The position numbers and the translations under genes were made by a program. Positions 47,377-59,059 of a DNA stretch of 64,000 bases are shown piece after piece. The DNA is from Phytophthora hibernalis. Lineage: Eukaryota > Oomycota > Peronosporomycetes > Peronosporales > Peronosporaceae. The notes under the pieces were generated by a model, which worked only from the letters and a program-made list of their open reading frames with translations, ran no database searches and was not told the origin of the DNA. The stretch is taken from contig JAAKBF010000221.1 in NCBI GenBank assembly GCA_012656075.1, forward strand, positions 248,001-312,000, in the 5' to 3' direction. How positions within the stretch are numbered: position 1 is the first letter of the stretch; each line of letters begins with the position of its first letter.

Positions 47377-50300
47377 GGCAGACGCAGCGGGAAGCGGCCG
47401 ACGCGCCGCGAGGGCGAGAAGGTCTGGTGCCCCGACTCGCGCAACGTGTGGCAGCTGGGCACCGTCGTGGAGGACGACGGCCAGAAGCTGCACGTGCTGC
47501 TGCCGGACGCCGACTCCGAGCAGCAGTTCTCCTTCGAGCAGGTGCATCCGTACGACCCATCGCACAGCATTGACCTGGACAACGTGGCGGAGATGGACAA
47601 CCTGCACGAGGCCCCGCTGCTCGACCTGCTACGCCGCAGATACCTCGAGGACAAGATCTACACGTACACAGGCGACATCCTCATCTCCATCAACCCGTAC
47701 AAGAACATCCCCATGCTCTACAACTTCCCGGAGCTGGACTCCATCGGCAAGCTGGACAACCCCGTGCCGCACGTCTACTCGACGGCTCACGGCGCGTACC
47801 ATGCACTCATGAAGGACGGCAAGTGCCAGTCCATCCTCGTCTCGGGCGAGAGTGGAGCCGGAAAGACCGAGGCGTCCAAGTACATTATGAGGGTGAGGTT
47901 TTAGATGTTCGTATTGGGGTGGTAGATAGTTCTAATGAGGTTTTGTAGTATCTGGCCAATATCTCGGAGATCGGCAAGAAGACACCCAAGGCCCCCAAGA
48001 CAGACAATGATGGGTCGTCGGTTGAGCAGTGTGTGCTGCAGAGTAACCCGCTGCTGGAAGCATTCGGTAACGCCAAGACGATCCGCAACGACAACAGTAG
48101 TCGATTTGGCAAGTTCATCAAGATTTACTACCATGCGGACGGCACGATCTCGGGCGCTACGACGAGCCACTTCTTACTGGAGAAGAGTCGAATCGTTGGC
48201 AGTGCGGATGCTGAGCGAAACTACCATATTTTCTACCAGATTTGTGCGGGAATGCCGGCCGAGGAGAAAAATGCGCTTAAGCTGAAGCCTGCGAGTGAGT
48301 TTAAGTTCTTGAACCAGGGTAACTGTATCCAGGTGCCGGAAATCAACGACAAGAAGGACTTCAAGGAGCTTGTGGAAGCTATGGGAACTGTTGGTATCCC
48401 GCCAGATTTGCAGCATACTATTTTCCAACTGGTTGCGTGCGTGCTGCATCTTGGTAACGTGGAATTTACGGAGAATGCCAAGAATGAGTCCGAGATCGCC
48501 CACCCGGAAGATGTCACGAACCTCGCGGAACTGATGATGGTTACGCCGGCTGAGCTCGAGTTTGCGCTCACCAAGCGAACGATGTCTGCTGGCGCGCGTG
48601 GATCAGTGGCTGAAATCGCGCTGACTGCTGTCGAGTCTGTGAAATCGCGTAATGGTCTGGCGAAGGACATCTTCAGCAAAATTTTCGATTGGCTCGTGTT
48701 CCAAATCAACAAGTCCACTGCTAACGTCGGCGGCAACTCGGGCGTGGGGACGGGATCAAAGTTTATTGGAATCTTGGATATCTTCGGTTTCGAAAGTCTT
48801 CAAGTAAACTCGTTCGAGCAACTGTGTATCAACTACACCAACGAAATGCTGCAGCAGCAGTTTAACCAGCACGTGTTCGTGTATGAGCAGGAAGTGTACG
48901 TCGAGGAAGGCATCGATTTTTCCCGCTTGGAGTTCAAGGACAATGGACCGTGTCTGGACCTGATTGACAAGAAGCCGCTGGGTATCCTGCCGCTTCTTGA
49001 TGAACAAGGAATGCTCGGTCGACGTGCAAGTGACGAGAACTTTATTCAGAAGCTGCATCAAACGCATCAACCAAAGGGCAAGGTTCCTGAGGGTACTACT
49101 ATTTACTACTCAAAGCCGCGCTTCGCCACGGATGAGTTTGTCATTCACCACTATGCTGGAGAAGTTACGTACAACGTCGTTGGCTTTTTGGAGAAGAACG
49201 ATGACTCGTTGCACAACGATCTGATTTCACTTATGGACAGCTCGAAGTGCGAGTACCTACGAAAATTATACCCCCTTGCCCAAGCGGGAGCGGGTGCGGG
49301 TGCGGCAGCGGGTGGTGCCAATCCACGTAAGCCCATTCGGAAAATGGGCAACAAGATGACTGGTACGATGACCGTTGGCCGCAAGTTCCGCGACCAGATG
49401 GCCAACTTGATGGTGGAACTAAAGGCAACAACGCCCTCGTTCGTTCGTTGCGTGAAGCCGAACAACCTGCGTTTTCCGCAGGGCTGGAATGCTGAGCTGA
49501 TTTTGAACCAGCTTATCTACCTCGGTGTCATGGAAACCGTGCGCATCCGACGATCGGGCTTCCCTGTTCGTAGGCTGTTTGACGAGTTTCACGAAAAGTA
49601 TCAGATTCTTACCCGCAATGTTGCGAAGAACAAACGGTCAAGTATGACGGACAAGGATTTCTGCGAAGTTATCCTACGGTTTATTCCCCGCGAAAATTGG
49701 CAACTGGGGCACAAGAAGGTGTTCCTTCGTGATAGTCAATTGCGTATTCTGGACAATGAGGCGCGCAAAATCATGCACGAAGCTGCTACTGTTATCCAGA
49801 AGTATGTCCGTGGGCGACAGCAACGCCGCAAGTACCTGGGTATGGGCCAGAAGGCGATTCGCATTCAGGCAATGATTCGGATGTACTTGGCTAAACGTCA
49901 TTATCAGCTTATGCGTCACCGTGTGACATTGCTCAATGCTGTGGCGAGGCAGTTCATTCAACGCCGCAAGTACCAACGGTTGCGAAAGGCTACCATTCTC
50001 GTGCAGAGCCATGCTCGAGGCAATTCGGCGCGGAAGTATGCCCTCTATCTACGTACAGCTCCACCGGCTGCCATTAAAATCCAAACTCAGGTGCGACGCT
50101 ACTTGGCACACAAGCGCTTCCTTAAGCAAAAGCATGCTGCCGCCAAGGTTGCAAATGCCCGAAAGATGCACAGACAGCGTGCAGAGTTCCTCGAGATGCG
50201 TAGCGCGGCAAATCAAATTGCTTCCCGATACAAGGGATATGCCGCACGCAACAAGTATCGAGAGATGAAGAAGGCAGCTATTGTGCTGCACGCTGCTGGT

Positions 50301-53111
50301 CGCGGCTTTAATGTACGCCTCAAGTATGGCAAGAAGGCTCGTATGCGAGCAGTTGCTCGTAACAAAGCGCAAGTTCAAATTGCGCGGGTGGTTCGTGGGC
50401 ACTTGGCGAGGCGTCACTTCCGGATCTCTCGTCGCCGCATCATTATGATTCAAGCACGAGTGCGTGCTAACCGCGTTCGTACTGAGTATCTCAAGGGCCG
50501 AGAGGCTACAATTAACTCTCAGGCCATGATTCGCCGATCGTTGGTTCGTCGCAAATTCTTACGCGAAAAGAAAATGGCGACACGTATCGAGGCCTTTGGG
50601 CGCATGATCATCTGCCGTCAACGTTATCAAGATGAGCGCAAGAAGATCATTCTAGTGCAATCTCTGTGGCGGATGCACAGCGCTAGAAAGCAGTACACGA
50701 TGCGAGATAGGCAGGTGGCGTTGCTTCAGTCGCTCTGGCGCTGCCACGCTCAGGCAAAGAAGTACCGCGATACACGGGAGAAAATCATCACGATCCAAGC
50801 CTTCTCACGTATGACGGTGGAGCGAACGCGCTACCTCAAAATGCGGTCAGCAGCGCGCATGGTTCAGAGCGCTGTCCGCACATTCCTAGGCCGGCGCACG
50901 TTCATTCGATTCCGCCGTGGAGTTGTAAAATCCCAAGCGCTATACCGTGGCTACGTGCAGCGTAAGAAATATCGCCAAACGATGAAGCGAATTGTCATGG
51001 TCCAAAGTGTCTTCCGGCAAATGCGAGCCCACAAGCTGGCAGACGTCCGCCGCCGATCAATGGCTCGTGTGCTCGCTGTCGTTCGGATCTTCATGTCCCG
51101 CGTCCGCATGAGAAACCGCACGCAGACCTTGTTCGATGCCGCCAACGCGTACGATTTGACAGAGGTGCTGCATATTGCACAAGAGATGCCCGGCATGTTG
51201 CGGGTCCGTGACCGTGATCACGATATGATGTCCTTGATTCACGTGGCGGCGAAGAATGGTGATTTGAATCTGGCACGTTTCGTTTTGGAAGAGAACCCGC
51301 AGTTGGAAGACCTCGTGTATGGAAAGGATACCGCTGGCAGCACACCACTGCACTATGCGTGTCGCTTAGCCCATCTAGACATGGTGCGGTTGCTTGCAAG
51401 AGTTGCCAACCGTAATTCAAACCCTGGAGCTCACTTTGACTTCGGGGCGGCTCGTACGCGAAGTGCTAGTAGCACGAGCAGTGCTAGCGATGACCCGCCT
51501 GAGATGAAACTTCGCTCCGTTTCCAGCGCCAGCACTGTATCCATGACGACGCCGTCATCTCGTTCGCCATCAAAAAGCGTGTCAATTGGCAATCGCAGCC
51601 CTGTCGGGGATTGACGCACGAATGCGAGGCATGTCAACGGCCTCAACATTATCATTTTCGATGCAGCCTGGCTTCAAGCCGGGCGATCATAACGCTCTTA
51701 AGCGCCATGGTCGCCGCACTCTCGTGTCATCTACGCCGAAGGCAGGTAACAGCCGGCGTCTCTCGTCATCAATTGGGGGTCTTCCATCTGTATTGCCCAC
51801 AACGCTGCAGATTGACGTGTACAAGGAGGGTTTCTTGCGTAAGGCTAGCGGGACTCGCTGGGCCACGAAGCGCTATGTGATGGTGGACGAAGTGTGCTTG
51901 TCCTACTACAAGACGGAGAAGGACAAAATCCCGCTAAAGATTGTCGAGCTCTGTGATGCCACAATCAAGCGTAACTCCGACGTGGACTGCTGTTTCGAGA
52001 TTCGTTCCCCACGACTCAAGAGCTCCAAAAATCCTGACGGTATGATGTCCTTTGTGGCTGACATGGAACAAGAGGTGCATCAGTGGATGCTTGCTATCCG
52101 CAAGGTACAGGGCGTGCGTGTGACCACAACAAGCCCTCCCAACCACAATATGATCTGCATTGACAGTGGTCTCCGCCGCGACTACGTCAACATGAAAAAT
52201 AAGATGGGTTTTACGCCGTTGCATCTTACCGTGCAAAATGACGAAGATGAAGGTTTCGAGGCCGCCAAGGTTTGCGTCTGGCTTATTGAGAACGGGGTTG
52301 ACCCCAACGCAATCGATGTGAATGGAGACACTGCTTTGCACTACGCCGTGGAGCTGGAACGGTATGACCTGGTAGAGACTCTCATGAAACGTGGTGCCGA
52401 CTCGAGTATCAAGAACCTGAAGGGTCTGTCGGCAATGGAGCTTGCTGAGGAGGATGACTTGAAGGAGATTCTCAATCCAGCAAAACACATCTTAAATGTG
52501 GAAGAAACCCCAGTCGACCCTGAAGAGCCCCAGGCTGATGGAATTGTTCCCGTCAAAAAGTTGACACCAATTACTCCATCGCTTGTCCCACCGCCTGACA
52601 GATTGCATGACAGTACTTATGTATCTGTGTTCCTGGGTGCTGTGGCGGTGGCCACTGGTCCTATCATGGAGACTCCGCATTTCAACCTCTACATCATGGA
52701 TTATAAGGGTGCTGTCGTTGACACAGCACAACGCACTCCGAAGTCCCTCATCCAGACAGGAGGGAACTATTGGTGGTTCGGCAACACTTGGTACCTGCAG
52801 ACACCACTCGAGCATCTCAAGGACGGTACGGTTGTTTCGGTTTATGTGTGCATGCGTATCATATACTCACTTTTTCATTTCTTTTTTTGTCATTAGGTTG
52901 TGTTGCAGTGATGGAACTGCGGCACCGGAGTCTTGTCACTCAGGAAGTTGAAGTGGGCTGCTGGACCTTCTTCCACCTGGACTTGAGCAAGATCACCACG
53001 GCGCCCGCCACCTTCGAAATGTACGCGCCGCCGGTGGACCCGCTCAGTAAAATCCTTGCTCGTGTCCCTGGCGACTCCTTCCTACAGGCTGAAATCAACG
53101 TATCGCTGTAA
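47375..53111 (+). CDS. Large unconventional myosin with ~18 IQ motifs, ankyrin repeats and PH domain
   Basis: Motor domain of about 770 residues: P-loop SGESGAGKTEASKYIMR, switch I NDNSSRFGKF, switch II DIFGFESLQVNSFEQLCIN, actin loop with a Gly/Ala insert (about 49285-49320), and SH1 region. The N-terminal SH3-like part is EKVWCPDSRNVWQLGTVV. The neck has about 18 successive IQ-type repeats (49770-51100), far more than the usual 1-6. Then an ankyrin block (GSTPLHYACRLAHLDMVRLL), a Ser-rich linker, a PH domain (VYKEGFLRKASGTRWATKRY...MLAIRK), a second ankyrin block (FTPLHLTVQN, DTALHYAVELERYDLVETLM) and a beta-rich C-terminus. Two introns plus frame changes near 47397 (one base) and 51600-51615. 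The tail points to membrane or protein docking. Confidence 0.92.
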
Positions 53112-53331
53112 GCTTGTGGCGTAGGCGAAGTACTGTACCGGTAGAAGAGCGTGAACGAAACCTCGCTTGTCGTTCGCGGTCTCCTGTAGAAAGGCTTTTA
53201 CGTTAGCACAAGTGTCGTTCGATTTGTGCGTATCAAGTGAGCACTAAGCTAGACGATGCAAGTAAAAATCAAGCTCTATTTCAGCAAACGAAGCAATGCA
53301 TAGCGAATGGCAGGGTAGTTGCGACACCAGT

Positions 53332-54331
53332 CTACAGCACACGGCGCTTCTTGGCGGAGTTCATGTACGGCCGCAAGACCCACTCGTTCTCAGCCTCCTT
53401 CTGGTCAAGCGTGCCGAGCTTCACCTGGTACAGCTGCATCTCGAAGCGAGGGCCGCACTCCTGCAGCTCCACCTCGCGACCTGTCACCTTGAAGACGTGG
53501 TGGCGGAACGACACAAAGTCGTTGTCGTTCGACAGCGTGATAACGCGCTTGGTGTCCGGCGGGCACCGGGAACAGATGCTTGAGGATGTTGGAGACACGC
53601 TTTCCCAGCGGCGTCTCGAACTGGTTTATGATGAGGTGCGGATACGCCTCCGAGATCGTGGCACGGTCCTCAATGTCGTGTCGCAACACCGTGTTGCTCA
53701 GCGAAAAGTAGGCCGTCGGGCCGTACGGCAGGTGACACACCACCAGACCATCTATACAACAAGGAAAATAAACTCGTCAGCACCACCGCATCAATATCTC
53801 CTTTCACCCACGTCGTACCAGGCTCGCCACGGGTCTCCGTGACCAGTAGCAAATCAGTGAAGTCGTTGGATCTCGCACTCTCCACCAACTGCAACCAGCA
53901 AACAAAAGTCAATACAACAAGGTCCCACTAACAGCAATAAATCTATAGCTGCTTCTTACGTCGCCGATAGTGTGCGCACCACGGTTCAGTCGGATGGCAT
54001 TGGGGAAGATGAGGCGGATTTCCTGCGCGAACTGTTTGAGTCTGGAGCTGGGGTCGCGCGACGTGGTGATGGCCACCTTGGGGTCGAACATGCCTGCGTT
54101 CTTGTACTCGTCGTCCATGTGGTTGAGCGGCTTCTCGTGCGCGTCATCGTCGTACTCCATCTCCTGGCGCAGACTCGTCTCGACGCTGCGCAGCTCCGTG
54201 GGGATGGCCTTGCCACTGCGGATGGCCTCCTTCAGCTGCTGCTTGTGGTCATACAGTGCGCGCTCCTTGCCCTCCAGACCCTTGCGGTACAGGTACTCGC
54301 GGCGCAGACGCACATTTCTTCGCACGGACAT
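53332..54331 (-). CDS. IMP4: U3 snoRNP protein IMP4 (Brix domain)
   Basis: Component of the U3 snoRNP/SSU processome, needed for 18S rRNA maturation. Start MSVRRNVRLRREYLYRKGLEG at 54331 is the standard IMP4 N-terminus. The Brix domain shows DPKVAITTSRDPSSRLKQFA, IFPNAIRLNRGAH, GLVVCHLPYGPTAYFSL, RHDIEDRATISEAYPHLI, LGKRVSNILKHLFPVP, VSFRHHVFKVTG, VELQECGPRFEMQLY. Three exons. One frame change near 53557-53565 between LFPVP and PDTKRVITLS; everything else is intact and of normal length (about 290 residues). Confidence 0.95.
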
Positions 54332-54399
54332 GGTTGCAGTGAGGCTTCGTGTGTTTTGGCTGTGGCCAGTCGATTGGCGTGTCAACCATTGACCAAACA

Positions 54400-54759
54400 A
54401 GGGTTACCAGTTTGCAATTTTTTACAACAAAACATATTGGCGGACAAAATAATTGTTCGTTTAGCGTTTCAAACATTCACGTATTAATAATATGGAATTT
54501 TACTATAATACAACGAAGAACTATAGTACTACGTACGTTGTACTAACTTTAGTAGTATAATATTTTCAAAAATAGTGATAACGGTATGCTGTCGTTAACA
54601 AATTGAAGAACTAAATACTATTTTAAATGCACTAAATGTAAAGATTAAATTTTAAATATTGTAAATTTATTGTAAACGGAGGACGACGGTGGACGTCCTC
54701 CAAATTTCAAGCTAAATACATAAGCTAATGAACAAAACTAGGAAAACTTGAGCTGGTCG
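54400..54759. other. AT-rich intergenic segment
   Basis: Strongly AT-rich gap between IMP4 start and the nucleotidyltransferase stop, much lower in GC than the coding parts. Contains CTATAGTACTACGTACGTTG (54521-54540), similar to the block before the PHD-finger gene. No coding signal. Minus-strand IMP4 transcription must begin here. Confidence 0.5.
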
Positions 54760-56602
54760 CTAGGACGGACACAGCACCTTGCCGACGTGGGTCTTGCCGT
54801 TGCGGGCGTTGCCACCACACTTGCGCGTCGGCTCTAGCTGCACAAAATTCCGACGACGCTGCTCGTGTCGGTAGCGTTGCTGCTGCTGCCGCTTCTCCGA
54901 CTGCGACAGTCCGTTCGACGGTGAATTCCACGACGAGGACGATAAAGAGGACGATGTCGACGACGTGGAGCCATGTCGCGCACGTTTCTTCTTTCTTGAC
55001 AGGCGAAGCATCGGCGAGCTGCTCGGATTGAGGCCCCGTTCCCAAGGACGCTCCTTGCAGACGCGAGGGGACATCGTCTTCGGAGCAGGACGCACTGGAA
55101 TCGCGATAGGCGGTGAAGCCGGCGTAAATTCCACGAGCGGAGGAGCGAAGCCAGAGGCCGTTTCTGCCACCGAGATGTTGGCGGCCATCGCCACCTCGAC
55201 CGGGCGAGGAATGTCCCGGAAGAAGAGCATCGGACATTCTGTCTTGTAGTGCCCGTACTCACCGCAATACCAGCAGTCCGAGAAGTGTGACATCGAATTG
55301 CTGCACCCGGGTGTCAGCCGCTGGTGCACGAGTTGACCGCAGTCTCGAGCAGCATGGTCCCTGCCGTGGCAAATGTAGCACGCAGCCATCACGTTCCACG
55401 CGCTCGTCAAGGCCGCAAATGCCCTCGAGGCGGTAGTCGCCACTCAGCATGTCGCTCGCTCGCTTGAACTCCGACCGAAGAAGCTCTTGGCCCTTTCTGT
55501 GGAAAATCACACGACCAATGTCATGGGCCAACTCGAACGGGTCCTCGATGCTCAGCCGCCAGGACATCGGGTGGCTCCATTTTGTCGTCTTTGACAGCGC
55601 CCTGCCCATGCGGATGCTCACGACTTCGTCCTCCATGTTGAAGCGGTGTGCATAAAAGTCGAAAAACCCGGCGAGTAACCCACCCACCGAGTTCATTTCC
55701 GACGTGCCAAACGTTGAGGGCAGCTCCATCGTCGGCAACGACTGCAGGCGCTCAAGCAGCATGGAAATATTCGTCTCTGACTGCAAATTCTGGAAAACTG
55801 TGTGCACCGCCGGCAGCTGTATTTCCGCGTACTGCGATTGCAGGTAAAAGATCAGCAGCAACGTGTACCCTACAAAATGCACAAGTAAGTAAACCCGTGC
55901 AGCTCGAAGATCAAGAGCGCTCGCTTACCATAGGAACTCAACGTGCCGTTGACCGAGTCGTTAATGCCTCGTTGCTTGGCCCAGTACTTGACAGCGAACA
56001 CCAAGGGGCGCACTCGAGGATCCACCTGGCCGTAGTACTTGAGCAGTGCCGTGTTTAGCAGCGCGTTCACTCCTCCCATACACACGTCACAAGCCACCTG
56101 TACAGCAATTAGTGCTTCTTCAAAATTCATGCCAAAACAAGCCTCCTAACCTGCCGCTTGGGGTCCCAGAGCTTAATCACGGGCACTCTGGCGTTGCGCA
56201 CGAACTGCTGCACCTGGAACGCTCCGGACAGTCGTTCGCACGCCGTCGCGAGCAGCTCCACGCGCTCCTGGGGCGAGAACTGGCCCTGGGTGTCCTCAAA
56301 GTAGATGCCGAGGTCCACGTCACACCCGCCGAAGCCCAAGCCGCTGCAACAGACAATAGACAATCATTCTTGACGTCAGTTCTTCGCTCCTGCTGCTTCA
56401 ACTTGCACTCGAATCCCCTGACTCACCTCTCGGACGAGCCGAAGGGCAGCACACGACACGTAGGCCACTGCTGCCGCAGTAACTGCTGCACACTGCGGCG
56501 CACAACGTGTTTGGCGGCCATTTCGGCCTCGCTGGACTCCAGCTGCTCCAGCAGCGCCATGCTGTCGATCGTGAGCTTGCGCACGCTGTTGGCCGCGCCC
56601 AT
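54760..56602 (-). CDS. Terminal uridylyl/poly(A) nucleotidyltransferase with two CCHC zinc knuckles
   Basis: Non-canonical poly(A)/poly(U) polymerase of the Cid1/TUT family that tails RNA 3' ends. Start MGAANSVRKLTIDSMALLEQ at 56602. Catalytic signature FGSSESGLGFGGCDVDLGIYF: the two metal-binding Asp are in DVD, but the usual Ser before them is Cys. A third acidic residue is in VACDVCMGGVNAL. The PAP-associated core is YYGQVDPRVRPLVFAVKYWA, NGTLSSYGYTLLLIFYL. After a frame change near 55385-55440 come two zinc knuckles, CYICHGRDHAARDC and CWYCGEYGHYKTEC (CX2CX4HX4C), then a Ser/Arg/Gln-rich disordered tail. Zinc knuckles favour a TUTase. Base preference (U or A) cannot be read from sequence. 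Five exons. Confidence 0.85.
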
Positions 56603-57700
56603 GGCTGCGTCTGGGGCGTGTGGATCTTCCTCCGCTGCGGCTTAAGCGTCGGGCGGCGGAAGGTGGCAGCGACTGCGCTGGCAGCGCCAGAAAAGAGAAT
56701 GGGAAGCAAAAACGTTCCACTTTGAACTTAGACTTGATTCGCCCCTTTTGCAAACAAATTTGTTCTCAGGCGCGAATGAAGGTGGCAAATCCGCAACTTG
56801 CAATCGCCGTTCCGCCGGTTGAAGTCGTCGAAACTCCTTTGAAGCAACCGCCTTCGCTCTCGATACAAGCGGATTGCTGTTAGGCTGGCGGAGGTGGCGC
56901 TGAATCCGCCAGTCTGAAGGCAGCCACTGCTGTCATCCGCGTCGAAGGATGGATGAAACCACGCTTGGCAGAAGTGCTGAGCAGCAGATGCGTATTTTGC
57001 AGTGCACTACATGTAGTCGAGCTCCATTAAATGTAGTCTACCGGTAAGCTAGGATACAACCGCTACAGATATGGCAATCGTGCACGAGTTTATTGTACGA
57101 CTTCTTCCTTTGATGAATGGCTGGCACATTATATATTAGTGGTAGTCAGTAGTAGTGAACCGGGGTTAACTCAATCTAATGGGCACCGTAGTGTTTTCTA
57201 TCATGCTCGTTCCGATCTTTGCCAGGGGCGAAGAGGGCGTATTGCTCAAGGAGTCTGCCGATGAGGATGCGGCTGTGATATGGTATTCCGGATAGCATCG
57301 CTGAAATCGGGCTATCGAAGCTTTAGCGAAAAAAGGTTGCGGAAGTGAAAGGCATCATGATCCACGATGAGCTTGGCCGCGGCCTGGGCAACCATCGATA
57401 TTCCTTATTGCGCAACCACGACTTTCAACTCTTTTAGTCGTCTGTAAGATTTTAAGAGCATCTCCGTCGTCTGTAAGATAACGGTCCTTCACATTCTGCG
57501 AATAGCTGTAACAGGATTAGTTAGTATTATAGCCAATAGTATGCATATATAGTATTACTTATAAAATAGTATAGTATAGTGAAACTAATATATGCAGATG
57601 TACGGCGGCTGTGGAGCCACGTGGCTCCATCCGCCCGAACTGTGGGTCGGTTCACTCTTCGTTGTGACCGCCCTCCCCCAAAACTCCCGAGTCCTCCAAA
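56603..57700. other. Gene-free stretch of about 1.1 kb
   Basis: No convincing coding sequence on either strand. Contains a CTACATGTAGTC word near 57006, AT-rich 57500-57600 with repeated TAGTAT, and the 18-base palindrome at 57612. The left part must hold the nucleotidyltransferase promoter. This is the left edge of the repeat-rich, gene-poor block. Confidence 0.5.
57612..57629. promoter_or_regulatory. Perfect 18-base palindrome with CACGTG core
   Basis: TGGAGCCACGTGGCTCCA equals its own reverse complement. The centre is the E-box/G-box hexamer CACGTG bound by bHLH factors in other eukaryotes. It sits in a gap with no intact gene within 1 kb, so it may equally be part of a decayed element. 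Confidence 0.55.
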
Positions 57701-57717
57701 CACCTCTCTACCTTGAT

Positions 57718-58260
57718 ATAATAGCTGTTACGTTGCATTGCTGATCGTAGTGGCGTCTGAAGTGCGCGTAGGAAGCTGTCGACCGATTGTCGTCATACAA
57801 CTGCAGCAGATCGTCTTGATCCAGCTGCCGCATGTTACTAGTCGCCATCATTTCGCCTGTACACGAGAGGAAAAGCTTCAAGAACAGCGCCTCGGACTGT
57901 CTACGCTGCGTGTTGGGCGATGCCGACGGCACCTTGAGAAATGAGGCATATTCCCGAGCGAACGGAGAGTTTTGCTATTGTCGAGCGCATGGCCGAACTT
58001 GCCGCTAATGATCCACTGATTCTTCACAGCCGCATTCTTCTCGGCAAGCTGGGCAGTCGTGAGCTTCCAAAACCGTCTTGAAAACATTTGCCGTGAGAAC
58101 GCCACCGATAGCCATCTTCCAGTGCTTTGAGCAAGATCCTTGAGGCGCATTTTCAGGCAGTAGCTGCCAGATCAGCCCGATAGAATGAACCCAGAGCACT
58201 GCACCGAGATCTTTTAATATCCACGCCACCCAGGCAGCACAGCACAGCACAAACACACTA
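57718..58260 (-). pseudogene. Fragment resembling an ABC-C transporter N-terminus
   Basis: Minus-strand pieces read SEALFLKLFLSCTGEMMATS, NMRQLDQDDLLQLYDDNRST and HFRRHYDQQC. The 'NxRQLDxDDLxxLxxxNR' pattern recalls the entry of the first membrane domain of oomycete ABCC (MRP) transporters. Upstream pieces (GNMPHFSRCRRHRP, WKMAIGGVLTANVFKT) are in other frames and less clear. No membrane domain or nucleotide-binding domain follows, so this is at best a short remnant. Identification rests on one pattern from memory. Confidence 0.3.
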
Positions 58261-59059
58261 TATATGCAGCAAATCCACCAAATTTACTCCTGCACCGCTT
58301 GTACCCGATGTGGTAGCTGTTGGCCCTGGTGGCGGCGATCGATCAGCGCAAGCTGCTGATTTGAGCACGGACGACCGAGTATCAACTCCAACAACTATTG
58401 CTTCACGATCATCTGAAGGATTTTCAACGTGGGATACACTGCCTTCGCGAATAGTCCACAAAATTTCCGATAATCTGGCCAGAATTCAGGTCGTAGAAGC
58501 TGAATGTGTGAGTCACGGGAGACACGACAAGGCGGTTGAAACGCTTCATCACGAAGAAGTCTGTAAACCAGTTACGCTCGGAACCAGCTGCGCAGCTAGT
58601 CAATTTGCACTCCAGGTACACAAGCTGCCATCCTTACTAGTTGTGAGATAGACACTTGGTTGATCTAACCCAAGTGATCACGCTCTTATGATGCGTAGAC
58701 CAAGCGTTTCACCGCTGCCTCCTGTGACGTTATCCATCCTGTCGTTCGTGGTGAATGCCGCAGAGCCACCAGGACCGTTTCCACCGATGTCACCGTGTAA
58801 TTTTCAGGAAACGCAGTCTCCTCCCGTCATCGCATGCATATGGTAGGTGAAGCTAGTGCGATTTACAAAGTCAATCAACGGGAAAATACCCCGCTCGCCG
58901 GATAACATAGTCTCTTCCGAGTCGATATACAAGACCAAGTCAAATTGTCGCACGTGCCCCCGGAACCAACAATTCTCCCCAGCAAAACTAGTTTGCTAAG
59001 AACCGACCTCATTCCACGATTTACATCGCCTCTACCAGCTCTAATTCAAGATCACAGCT
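58261..59059. other. No supported gene
   Basis: Short open frames on both strands (for example a 65-codon minus frame at 58424-58621 with FNRLVVSPVTHTFSFYDLN) without recognisable family. Probably decayed sequence between element remnants. Confidence 0.4.

Noticed and set aside
47281..47654. Several minus-strand frames rich in Arg/Ser over the myosin start
   Set aside because: Mirror images of the myosin N-terminus; only the short YGGQNGC segment was kept as a possible TTL start.
49284..49320. GC-rich GGGTGC-like microsatellite
   Set aside because: In frame and within the myosin actin-binding loop, giving a Gly/Ala insert; part of the gene, not a separate repeat.
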